From: Amycolatopsis australiensis
GTDB taxonomy: Bacteria; Actinomycetota; Actinomycetes; Mycobacteriales; Pseudonocardiaceae
Assembly (NCBI RefSeq): GCF_900119165.1
Contig: NZ_FPJG01000006.1
Span: 5,084,001-5,148,000 of the forward strand
Length of the DNA stretch: 64,000 nucleotides
Reading direction: 5' to 3'
Part shown: positions 51,525 to 59,621 of the stretch, piece after piece
Position numbering within the stretch: position 1 is the stretch's first letter
Layout: every line of letters begins with the position of its first letter
Notes under the pieces: generated by a model
Told to the model about the DNA's origin: nothing
The model's database searches: none
What the model saw: only the letters and a program-made list of their open reading frames with translations
Translations under genes and position numbers: made by a program

Positions 51525-51550
51525 ATACCCCGTGGCCGGGCCCGCCAACC
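51525..51550 (-). promoter_or_regulatory. SigB/SigF-type promoter of the Mrp-like operon
   Basis: Minus-strand GGTT and GGGTAT are 16 bases apart; the -10 element lies ten bases before the GTG of the mrpE-type gene, implying an almost leaderless mRNA. Confidence 0.5.
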
Positions 51551-51553
51551 GGG

Positions 51554-52813
51554 TCAGCGGGCCGGCAGGTGGCCGCCCATCCGTTCGATCCGCTGGATCG
51601 CCGGCTCGGCGAGCACGCCGTGCACCACCACGGACACGGCGACGGCGAGCGCGCCGACCCGCCACAGCACGTCCTGGTGCGCGACGGGCAGCCGGTCGAG
51701 GGCGTAGGCGAGGTAGTAGAGCGTGCCGATGCCGCGGACGCCGAAGAAGGCGATCGCCAGCGTCGCGGGCCGCCCGGCCGACGACCCGAGCAGCGACACC
51801 CAGCCGATCACCGGCCGGACCACCAGCACGGCGACGACGGCGAGCACCACTTCCACGGGACGCAGCCCGCGCAGCAGCCCGTCGCCGATGGCGAGCCCGA
51901 GCCCCAGCAGCGCCAGTGGCACGAACAGCCGTTCGAGCTGGTGGCCGAAGGCGTGCAGGACGCCGTGGTACTCGTGCTCGCGCTCCTGCTTGCGCACCAC
52001 GACGGCCGCGACGAACACGGCGGCGAACCCGTTGCCGTGGGCCAGTTCCGCCAGCGCGTAGGGCAGGAAGGCCAGCGCCAGCAGGACCAGCCCGTCGCCG
52101 TACTCGGCCAGCCGCAGCCGGTCGGAGGACGTGTGGAAGATCGCCCAGCCGAGCCCGCGCCCGGCGACCAGGCCGATCAGCACGCCGGTCACGACCGGCA
52201 GCAGCAGGTCCACCAGCACCCAGGACAGCTCGAGGCGGGGCCTGCTGCCCGCCATGGCCAAGCCCAGCAGGACGAACGGCATGGTCAGCCCGTCGTTCAG
52301 CCCGGCCTCGGTGGTCAGGGTGAAGCGGATTTCGTTGTCCCGCGCCAGTTCCGGCTCGACGTCCGGGTGCGGCACGCCGACGTCGCCCGCGAGCACCGGG
52401 TCGGTCGGCGCCAGCGCCGCGGCCAGCAGCAGCGCCACGCCGGGGGCGAGCGCGAGCCACCAGTGGCCGAGCGCGGCGATCACGAGGATCGACACCGGCA
52501 TGGTCAGCGCGAGCAGCCGCCACGTCGAGCCCCAGCGTTTCAGGCCGAACGGGCGGTCGACCGACAGCCCCGCGCCGGCGAGCGCGACGAGGATGCCCAG
52601 CTGGGTGAAGGATTCCACGCCGTCGAGGTGGGCCGTGGGGTCGCTCCAGCCGTTGCCGTAGGGCGACGGGAGCGGCAGCAGGCCGAGGACGACGCCGGCG
52701 ACGAGCATCACCAGGGGCACCGAGAACGGGCGGTCGGCGACGAGCTTCGGCACGATCGCCGCGGCGAGCGCGAGCAGGCCGGCCACTCCGAACAGCACCG
52801 TCAACGCCGACAA
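51554..52813 (-). CDS. CPA1-type Na+/H+ antiporter (cation:proton antiporter)
   Basis: A 419-residue integral membrane protein with 12-13 helices. The ion-binding region includes ALAPTDPVLAGDVG and LTTEAGLNDGLTMPFVLLG, where the two Asp are characteristic of NhaP/CPA1 proteins. I chose a TTG start at 52813 (LSALTVLFGVAG) because GGAGGGGACG lies directly before it; longer frames are Arg/Pro-rich and unlike membrane proteins. It sits upstream of the Mrp-like operon on the same strand, together forming an ion-homeostasis region. Confidence 0.85.
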   Translation of the reverse strand: MSALTVLFGVAGLLALAAAIVPKLVADRPFSVPLVMLVAGVVLGLLPLPSPYGNGWSDPTAHLDGVESFTQLGILVALAGAGLSVDRPFGLKRWGSTWRLLALTMPVSILVIAALGHWWLALAPGVALLLAAALAPTDPVLAGDVGVPHPDVEPELARDNEIRFTLTTEAGLNDGLTMPFVLLGLAMAGSRPRLELSWVLVDLLLPVVTGVLIGLVAGRGLGWAIFHTSSDRLRLAEYGDGLVLLALAFLPYALAELAHGNGFAAVFVAAVVVRKQEREHEYHGVLHAFGHQLERLFVPLALLGLGLAIGDGLLRGLRPVEVVLAVVAVLVVRPVIGWVSLLGSSAGRPATLAIAFFGVRGIGTLYYLAYALDRLPVAHQDVLWRVGALAVAVSVVVHGVLAEPAIQRIERMGGHLPAR

Positions 52814-52992
52814 CGTCCCCTCCTGCCCGCTCGTGCCGTGCCGCCGGGGCGGGAGTCCGCGCGCGGAGCCGGCCGAGCGTGGAGCCGGGTCCGCGGACGC
52901 ACCGGGCGGCCGGATGCGGGGTAGCGTGGCCACCAGGTGCGTCGCGTCCCGGGTTCCCGGCAGGCGAGCGGCGAAACCGGTGAGGAGGCGGC

Positions 52993-53337
52993 GTGACGGC
53001 GGCGAACGGGGCCGGGCGGCCCTGCCGGTTCTGCGGCACGGTGCGCGGCCCGCGGGTCCCCGGCAAGGCCGGGCCGATCTGCGTGGACTGCGTCCGCGCC
53101 GGGCTGCGGGTGGTGCGCGACGGCGCGGACCGGGAGACGACGAGCGGGGACGTGCTGGCGGCGGTGACCTCGCCGCTGGCCGCCGTCTGCGAGTTCTGCG
53201 GCCGCCGGGAACGGCGGACGTTCCTCGGCCTGCGGCGCCCGCTGCTGCGGGTCGACTGCGCCGCGCGGGACGCGGTGATCTGCGTCGACTGCCTGGACCA
53301 CGCCGGGGACGTGCTGAACCTCGCCCTGCGTCACTGA
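52993..53337 (+). CDS. Protein with two ClpX-type C4 zinc fingers
   Basis: A 114-residue protein. Two fingers follow the ClpX-zinc-finger pattern: C-x2-C (PCRFCGTVRG) with C-x2-C (ICVDCVRAG), and again CEFCGRRERR with ICVDCLDHA. ClpX uses one such finger for dimerisation and substrate or adaptor binding, but no ATPase follows here. It could be a small adaptor for a protease; this is inference. GTG start preceded by GGAGGCGGC. Confidence 0.75.
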   Translation: MTAANGAGRPCRFCGTVRGPRVPGKAGPICVDCVRAGLRVVRDGADRETTSGDVLAAVTSPLAAVCEFCGRRERRTFLGLRRPLLRVDCAARDAVICVDCLDHAGDVLNLALRH

Positions 53338-53341
53338 GCGT

Positions 53342-53366
53342 GTTTCCGGCGGGGGCCTTCGGGTAA
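53342..53366 (+). promoter_or_regulatory. SigB/SigF-type promoter of the P450 gene
   Basis: GTTT and GGGTAA separated by 15 bases; the -10 element ends nine bases before the ATG at 53376. Confidence 0.5.
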
Positions 53367-53375
53367 CCGGACGGC

Positions 53376-54722
53376 ATGACGTCGACTCAGGTGACACGCC
53401 CGGTCCCGGCTTCGGTGGCCGAGACCCTGCGGGTCGCGGCCGAGGTGGTGCTGCCGGCCCTGGCGGGCGGGGTGATCAAGCGCCGTCCCGCGGCGATGGG
53501 GCTGGCCGGGAAGCTGCAGTTCGACCGTCCCGCGGTCAAGCTGCTCACGCGCCTGCGTGACCGGTACGACGGGCGGCCGCTGCGGCTGCGCGTGCCCGGC
53601 CGCTCGGTGGAGCTGGCACTCTCCGGCGACGACGTCGCGACGCTGCTCGCCGGCGCGCCGACGCCGTTCAGCCCGTCCACCAAGGAGAAGCGGGCCGCGC
53701 TGGGGCACTTCCAGCCGCACGGTGTGCTGATCTCCGACGCCGCCGACCGCCCGGCGCGCCGGCGGTTCACCGAAGCCGTGCTGGAGCCGGGCCGTCCGCT
53801 GCACGAGCTCGCGGCGCCGTTCGCCGCGGCCGTCGCGGACGAAGCGGCCGTGCTGCTCAGCGAAACCACGCGCGAGGACGAGCTGAACTGGGACACCTTC
53901 AACGTCGCGTGGTGGCGGCTCGTGCGGCGGATCGTGCTCGGGACCGGCGCGCGGGACGACGAGACGCTCACCGACCTGCTGGAACGGCTGCGGATCGACG
54001 CGAACTGGGCGTACCTGCACCCGCGGCGCAAGCAGGTGCACGCGCGGTTCCGCGAGCGGCTGGCCGCGCACCTCGGTCGCGCCGAACCCGGCAGCCTGGC
54101 GGCGGCGGTCGCCGAGGCCGGCGACGACGGCAGCGCCGCCGACCAGGTGGCGCACTGGCTGTTCGCCTTCGACGCGGCCGGCATGACGACCTACCGGACG
54201 CTGGCCCTCTTGGCCACGCATCCGGCGGCGCTGGAGCGCGCCCGCACGGACCTGGCCGGCCTCGACCTGGCCGAGCCGAACCAGCTGGGTTACCTGCGCG
54301 CCTGCGTGCTGGACACCGTCCGGCTGTGGCCGACCACCCCGATGATCCTGCGCGAGACGACGGAGGAGACGGCGTGGGGCCCGGCGGGCACGACGGTGCT
54401 GATCTTCGCGCCCTTCTTCCACCGTGACGCGAAGCTGCCCTACGCCGACCGCTTCGAGCCGGACATCTGGCTCGACGGCCGGGCGGCGGCCAGCCCGGCG
54501 CTGGTGCCGTTCAGCGCGGGACCGGCGATCTGCCCGGGCCGTGACCTCGTCCAGTTCTGCGCGAGCACGATGCTCGCGAACCTGGTGTCGGGCCACGCTT
54601 TCGAGCAGACGTCCGGGCCGGTACTGGCCCCCGACCGGCCGCTGCCGGCCACTTTGGACAACTTCCACCTGGAGTTCGCGGTGCGGCCGGTGCCGCCACG
54701 CGAAGGTGGCGGCACCGGCTGA
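53376..54722 (+). CDS. Cytochrome P450
   Basis: A 448-residue P450. The heme-ligand loop is FSAGPAICPGRDL with Cys386. Two canonical motifs are changed: the I-helix reads AAGMTT (residues 267-272), with Met270 where an acid normally helps oxygen activation, and the K-helix ExxR is D313-TV-R316. Both are known in some actinobacterial subfamilies, so the enzyme may still be active. No redox partner is adjacent. A SigB-type promoter abuts the start. Confidence 0.88.
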   Translation: MTSTQVTRPVPASVAETLRVAAEVVLPALAGGVIKRRPAAMGLAGKLQFDRPAVKLLTRLRDRYDGRPLRLRVPGRSVELALSGDDVATLLAGAPTPFSPSTKEKRAALGHFQPHGVLISDAADRPARRRFTEAVLEPGRPLHELAAPFAAAVADEAAVLLSETTREDELNWDTFNVAWWRLVRRIVLGTGARDDETLTDLLERLRIDANWAYLHPRRKQVHARFRERLAAHLGRAEPGSLAAAVAEAGDDGSAADQVAHWLFAFDAAGMTTYRTLALLATHPAALERARTDLAGLDLAEPNQLGYLRACVLDTVRLWPTTPMILRETTEETAWGPAGTTVLIFAPFFHRDAKLPYADRFEPDIWLDGRAAASPALVPFSAGPAICPGRDLVQFCASTMLANLVSGHAFEQTSGPVLAPDRPLPATLDNFHLEFAVRPVPPREGGGTG

Positions 54723-54725
54723 TCG

Positions 54726-57700
54726 TCAGGCCCGCGCGGTGAAGACGTACGAACCCGCGGGCACGAAGAACGTCCCCGGCGCGGACGGCACCGCTTCCGG
54801 CGGCGCGGCGACCGACCCCGGCTGCGAGGTCGGCACCTGCACCGTCGCCGAAGTCCCGGCCGGGACGGTCACCCGCAGCGTCAGCTGCCCGCCCGTGATC
54901 GACCAGTCGCTGACCGCCGCGCCGTACGGGGTTTCGTACGCCGACTTCGCCGACGTCAGCCCGCCGCCCGGCCGCGGCGCCACCAGCAGCGACGCGTAGC
55001 CCGGGGACGCGGGCGACAGGCCGCCGACCGAGCGGTAGAGGAAGTCGCCCACCGAGCCGAGACCGTAGTGGTTGAACGAGTTCATCCCGGGGTCGTTGAA
55101 CGTGCCGTCCGGCTTGATGCCGTCCCAGCGCTCCCAGATCGTCGTCGCGCCGCGCCCGATCATGTAGCCCCAGCCGGGGAAGTCCGGCTGCAGGAGCACC
55201 TGGTACGCGACGTCGGCGTGGCCGTGCGCGGCCAGCACCGGCAGCAGGTTCTCCACGCCGAGGAACCCGACGCTGAGGTGCCCGCCGGCCGCCGCGACCC
55301 GGGCGGCGAGCTTGTCCGCCGCCGGCTGGACCCGGTCTTCTGGCAGCAACCCGAACGCCAGTGCCAGCACGTATGCGGTCTGGGAACCGGCGCCGACCGT
55401 GCCGTCCGCCGCGACGAACCGGCGGGTGAAGGCGGCGGCGACCTGGTCGGCGAGCGTCCCGTACTGCACCGCCTCGGCCGGGTGCCCGGTGGCCGCGGCC
55501 ATCCGTGACACGAGCCGGGACGACCAGGCGAAGAACGCCGTCGAGATCAGGTCCTGCGCGGTGCTGTCGTTGACGTTGAGCCAGTCCCCGTAGGTCGGGT
55601 GGTCGCGGATCAGGTCGGCACCGGAGGTCGAGCGCAGGTACTCCACCCACTTCACCATCGCGGCGAAGTGCTCGTCGATCACGGCGGTGCCGCCGTACCG
55701 CTGCCACAGCGTGTAGGGCACGATGACGCCGGCGTCGCCCCAGCCCGCGGTGCCGGAGCCGCCCAGCACGCCGGGCGCGACGTCGGTGAACGACCCGTCG
55801 TCGTGCTGCGCGTCGACCAGGTCGTCACTGAACTTGCCGAGGAAGTTGGCGACGTCGAGGTTGAAGGTCGAGGTACCGGCGAAGATCCCGATGTCGCCGG
55901 TCCAGCCGAGCCGCTCGTCGCGTTGCGGGCAGTCGCTCGGGATGGCGAGCATGTTCGAGCGCTCGCCCCAGACGATGTTGTGCTGCAGCTGGTCGACCAG
56001 CGCGTTCGACGTCGTGAAGGTGCCGGTCCGGGCGCCGGAGGTCCACATCGCCCGCCCGGTGAGGGTGGCCGCGGTGGGGGCCGAGGGCAGCCCGGTCAGC
56101 TCGACGTACCGGTAACCGTGCACGGTGAACCGCGGCTCGTACGTCTCGGCACCGCCGGTGCCGGCCAAGGTGAACCGGTCGGTGGCCTGCGCCGCGCGCA
56201 GGTTCGCCGTGTAGATCGTGCCGTCGGGGTTGAGGACCTCGGCGTGGCGCATGGTCACCGTGGTGCCGGCCGGGCCGGTCACCGCCAGCCGGTTCCAGCC
56301 GCTGAAGTTCTGGCCGAGGTCGGCCACCCAGACCCCCGGCTTCGGCTGGGTCCAGGCGACCGGCTTGAACTCCTGCTGCACCGTGACGCCGTTGTCCACC
56401 TGGGACACCAGGTTCGGCTTGGCGCCGCTGCCGATCCGGGGCGCCGCCCAGCCGCGGTCGTCGAAGCCGGGCCGGTCCCAGCCCGCCGCCGCGAGCCGCG
56501 CGTCGTAGGTTTCGCCCTGGTAGAGGTCGTCGGCGCGGATCGGGCCGTCCCCGGCTTTCCAGGTGCCGTCGGTGGCGATCGTGGTGCTCGTGCCGTCGGT
56601 GAACGTCAGCCGCAGCTGCGCCGAGTACCACGGCTCGGTGCCGTACTTCCGGCTGCCGGCGATGCCGATGCTCCCGGAGTACCAGCCGTTGCCGACCAGC
56701 GCGCCCAGGACGTTCTCGCCCGCGCGGATCTGCCCGGTGACGTCAGAAACGCGGTACTGCAGGCGTTTCGTGTAGTCGGTCCAGCCGGGGGCGAGGACCT
56801 CGGAGCCGACCTTGGCGCCGTTGAGGCGGGTCTCCTGCAGGCCGAGCGCGGTGGTGAGCAGGCGGGCGCTCGCGACCGGCTTCGTCACCGTGAAGCTCTT
56901 GCGCAGCAGGGGAGCGGGGGCACTGACCGCGACGTCCGCACCCCACGGCCCGCTGCCGTACGCGGTCAGCGCCCGTGCGGCCGGCCAGGTCGTGTCGTCG
57001 AAGCCGCGCTGCTGCCAGCCCGCCGGCCCGGTCTGGCTCGCCTTCCACGAGCCGTCCGTCACGACGGACTGTCCACCTTGGACGGTCAGCTTGGCGATCG
57101 CCCCCGCCGGGCTCTGCGTGGTGTTCTCCGTGCTGACCGCGATGGTGTTCGTACCGGCGGTCAGCAGGGCGCCGACGTCGAGGACGGCTGCGGTCTTCCA
57201 GGAGTCGGTGACCCGCGGCGAGTCGCTGACCTGCGTGCCGTTGACCCAGACGGTCGCGGTGTCGTCGCCGGTCACCACGAGCGTGGCCTTCGGCGGCGCG
57301 GCGGCGAGGTCGAAGGTCTTCCGGAAGAACCGGGTCGAGGGCGGCACGCCGCCGAGCGGATCGCCTTCGGGGAACCAGATCCAGCTCGCCCCGGCGAGGT
57401 CGGGCCCGGCCGTGGCGCGGCCGAGGAACGCGCCGGTCCATTCGGCGGCCGGGTCGCGCAGGGCGGTTTCGAAGCGCTGCACCGGGCTCCAGCCGCTCAT
57501 CCGGCCCTGGCCGTCCCAGACCCGGACCTTCCACGTGTAGGCGGTGAGCGAGGCGAGCGCCGGCCCGCCGTAGGCGACGTCGGCCTGCTGCGCGGAGGTG
57601 ACGCGGCCGCTGTCCCAGACGTCGGTCCCGCCGCCGGACACCACGATCTGGTACGCCGACTGCCGTTGCTGCGGAGCCGCCGACGCCAGCTTCCAGCCGA

Positions 57701-58385
57701 ACCGCGGCCGCGCCGGGTCGACGCCGAGGGGGTCGGCCCGGTTCCCGACCGTGGCACTGGCGACCGACAGCGGTGTCTTGTCCGAGGGGCCCGGCGCGGT
57801 GACGCCGGTGCCCCACGGCGCCGTGCCGTACGTGCCGAGGTCGGCGGCCGCGGGCCAGCCGCCGTCGGCGAAACCGGGCTGTTCCCAGCCTTCCGGCGCG
57901 GTGGTGGCGCTCTTCCAGCCGGACCCGGTGGTCACGTCGGTGCTGCCCGAGGCGGTCGTCACCCGCAGGTGCCCGAGCAGGCCCGCCGGACCGCCGGTGT
58001 TGCGGACGGCGACGGCGAGCGTGTTGCCGCCCGGCACCAGCGCGGGCCGCAGGTCGACCCCGAGCGCGGAGCGCCACGAGTCCGCGGTGCGGGCCGAGGA
58101 GGCGAGTGGCTTGCCGTTGAGCCAGACGTCTGCGGTGTCGTCGCCGGCGACGACGAACCGGGCGTCGCTGACCGCGCCGGCGGGAACGGTGAAGGTGGTG
58201 CGGAAGTACCGGGTCGCGGCCGGCGCGGAGACGCGGGCGTCGCCTTCCGGGTACCAGATCCAGTGCGCGCCGGCGAGGTCGGGCGGTGGGGCGGCGCCGG
58301 CGGGCGGCACCGCCGCGGCGGAGAGGGCCAGGATCGCGGCGAGCGTGGTGGTGGTGGTCGCGCGCCAGCGTTTCGAGGGCAGCAT
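54726..58385 (-). CDS. Secreted multidomain alpha-L-rhamnosidase (GH78)
   Basis: A 1,219-residue secreted glycosidase that removes terminal alpha-L-rhamnose. Residues 1-33 are a signal peptide. A carbohydrate-binding sandwich beginning AGAHWIWYPEGD (about residue 39) is duplicated as AGASWIWFPEGD (about 330), with a fibronectin-like GH78 N-domain between them. Then follow Bac_rhamnosid_N (LLTTALGLQETRLNGAKVG, GNGWYSG), the concanavalin-like domain and the (alpha/alpha)6 catalytic barrel, with the hallmark DCPQRDERLGWTGDI near residue 820 and a C-terminal beta domain. ATG 58385 has GGGAG eight bases upstream. LacI-type palindromes precede it. Confidence 0.93.
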   Translation of the reverse strand: MLPSKRWRATTTTTLAAILALSAAAVPPAGAAPPPDLAGAHWIWYPEGDARVSAPAATRYFRTTFTVPAGAVSDARFVVAGDDTADVWLNGKPLASSARTADSWRSALGVDLRPALVPGGNTLAVAVRNTGGPAGLLGHLRVTTASGSTDVTTGSGWKSATTAPEGWEQPGFADGGWPAAADLGTYGTAPWGTGVTAPGPSDKTPLSVASATVGNRADPLGVDPARPRFGWKLASAAPQQRQSAYQIVVSGGGTDVWDSGRVTSAQQADVAYGGPALASLTAYTWKVRVWDGQGRMSGWSPVQRFETALRDPAAEWTGAFLGRATAGPDLAGASWIWFPEGDPLGGVPPSTRFFRKTFDLAAAPPKATLVVTGDDTATVWVNGTQVSDSPRVTDSWKTAAVLDVGALLTAGTNTIAVSTENTTQSPAGAIAKLTVQGGQSVVTDGSWKASQTGPAGWQQRGFDDTTWPAARALTAYGSGPWGADVAVSAPAPLLRKSFTVTKPVASARLLTTALGLQETRLNGAKVGSEVLAPGWTDYTKRLQYRVSDVTGQIRAGENVLGALVGNGWYSGSIGIAGSRKYGTEPWYSAQLRLTFTDGTSTTIATDGTWKAGDGPIRADDLYQGETYDARLAAAGWDRPGFDDRGWAAPRIGSGAKPNLVSQVDNGVTVQQEFKPVAWTQPKPGVWVADLGQNFSGWNRLAVTGPAGTTVTMRHAEVLNPDGTIYTANLRAAQATDRFTLAGTGGAETYEPRFTVHGYRYVELTGLPSAPTAATLTGRAMWTSGARTGTFTTSNALVDQLQHNIVWGERSNMLAIPSDCPQRDERLGWTGDIGIFAGTSTFNLDVANFLGKFSDDLVDAQHDDGSFTDVAPGVLGGSGTAGWGDAGVIVPYTLWQRYGGTAVIDEHFAAMVKWVEYLRSTSGADLIRDHPTYGDWLNVNDSTAQDLISTAFFAWSSRLVSRMAAATGHPAEAVQYGTLADQVAAAFTRRFVAADGTVGAGSQTAYVLALAFGLLPEDRVQPAADKLAARVAAAGGHLSVGFLGVENLLPVLAAHGHADVAYQVLLQPDFPGWGYMIGRGATTIWERWDGIKPDGTFNDPGMNSFNHYGLGSVGDFLYRSVGGLSPASPGYASLLVAPRPGGGLTSAKSAYETPYGAAVSDWSITGGQLTLRVTVPAGTSATVQVPTSQPGSVAAPPEAVPSAPGTFFVPAGSYVFTARA

Positions 58386-58418
58386 CACGAGCTCCCTTAC
58401 GGCGGGGGACGAGCGGGA

Positions 58419-58432
58419 TTTAAACGTTTCAA
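58419..58432. promoter_or_regulatory. LacI-type operator of the rhamnosidase gene
   Basis: TTTAAACGTTTCAA, centred on AAACGTTT, 34 bases upstream of the ATG; close to the TGAAACGTTTCA sites used by LacI-family sugar regulators in actinomycetes. Confidence 0.55.
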
Positions 58433-58525
58433 GCAAACGTGACACGTGACTGTAATCACAAACCCACACGTTGGCAATACTCCACCGGGGCGCCGAGTCG
58501 GTGAACCGCTTCGACAGCAGTGGTG

Positions 58526-58547
58526 GCCCTGAAACGGTTCAGGGCCT
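58526..58547. promoter_or_regulatory. Second LacI-like palindrome (or hairpin terminator)
   Basis: GGCCCTGAA-ACGG-TTCAGGGCC, perfect 9-bp arms. The core CTGAAACGGTTCAG resembles a LacI operator 141 bases upstream of the rhamnosidase; the GC-rich arms could equally form a terminator for the upstream minus-strand genes. Confidence 0.45.
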
Positions 58548-58696
58548 CCTGCTCCCTCTGGCCGGGTCAGGCGCCCCGGTGCCGTTTCCGCGGCCGGACG
58601 GCCACTGTGACCGCCGAGCGCCCAGCAGGATCAGCACACCACGGGCACCGCCGTGGGCAGCCACAGCCACGCCCGGCCTTCGAAGCGGACGCCGTC

Positions 58697-58717
58697 GGGG
58701 GGGGGGGGGGGGGGGGG
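58697..58717 (+). repeat. Homopolymer of 21 G
   Basis: An uninterrupted run of 21 G inside the disrupted DJ-1/PfpI gene, read as seven Pro on the minus strand. Either a real slippage tract or an assembly/sequencing artefact. Confidence 0.9.
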
Positions 58718-59221
58718 CAGCTCCAGGACCTTCGCCGTCCAGCGCGCCGTCGCGACGCCGGTGCGGCGCGAAAGGGCGCTCACCGCGGAGTCGTACGGGA
58801 ACCCGGGCCGGTCGTGGACGTACTCGGGCGCCGGGCCGCCGGGCGGCGGGGTAACTCCGCGCGCCGCGCCGGGCACGAGCAGCCGGGCGAGATCCGGCGC
58901 CGCGGCCAGGCTCGCGCGGGGCGGGAACGTCAGCCCGTGCCGCGACCGGACGGGGCCGCGGCCGGCGCTGAGCGAGAGCGTGCGGGACGACAGCGACTGA
59001 CCCTGCGTGTCGAAGATCGACGCGAGCTCGATCTCGCCGGCGCCGTCGGCGAGCAGCACGCCGATCTCGTCCGGGTTCCAGCGGAAAGCGGCGTTGACGA
59101 TCGCGGCCGCGTCCGGCATCGACGCCGGAGCCGTCAGCCGATCGCCGTCGCGGCGCCCGCGGCTTCGCGCCCGGCCGGCCGTTCGACCCAGTGCAGCGTG
59201 CCGTCGATGCCGGAGAGGATG

Positions 59222-59265
59222 CCGGCGGTTCGTCGACGACGTCGCCGTCGTCGACGAACCGCCGG
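59222..59265. repeat. Perfect 20-bp inverted repeat with 4-base loop
   Basis: Arms 59222-59241 and 59246-59265 are exact reverse complements; the loop is TCGC. It coincides with the frame break after DDGDVV in the DJ-1/PfpI pseudogene. Confidence 0.95.
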
Positions 59266-59621
59266 TTCCGCAGCCAGTGCACGGCGGGGTAGTCGGCGGC
59301 CCAGCTGTCGACCTTCAGCCAGTGCGCGGTGGCCGGCCGTCGGTCGAGCGGGCCGGCGGACGCGAGCACTCCGGCGCCGTTACAGACGCCGAGCAGCTTC
59401 GCGCCGCGGGCGGCCTGCGTCCGCAGCCACGTGGTGACCGGCTCGGTGCCGGCCTCGCCGACGTCCGGCAGGGCGGGTACGACGACGAGGTCCGGTGCCT
59501 CCGGGTCGGGCCGGGGGAGTACAGCGCTCCGAAGGCCGACAGCGCCGAGACCGTCGCGCCGGCAGCCGGGACGAGCAGGACGGCGAGCCAGAGCGCGACG
59601 CGCTTGAGGACGGTCCGCACG

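Larger units (their letters stand above)
58631..59620 (-). pseudogene. GlxA-like DJ-1/PfpI family gene, heavily disrupted
   Basis: Begins well at GTG 59620 (MRTVLKRVALWLAVLLVPAAG, a membrane anchor), then shifts frame near 59520. DPEAPDLVVVPALPD, LLGVCNGAGVLASAGPLD (the nucleophile elbow) and HWLRNRRFVDDGDVV are readable in another frame, and about 80-90 residues expected between anchor and LVVVPALPD are missing. At 59222-59265 a perfect hairpin ends that frame; AGILSGIDGTLHWVE and the domain PDAAAIVNAAFRWNPDEIGVLL follow in further frames. A 21-base G run codes for Pro near the end. The original protein was a membrane-anchored relative of DJ-1/PfpI; it cannot be made from this sequence. Confidence 0.75.
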
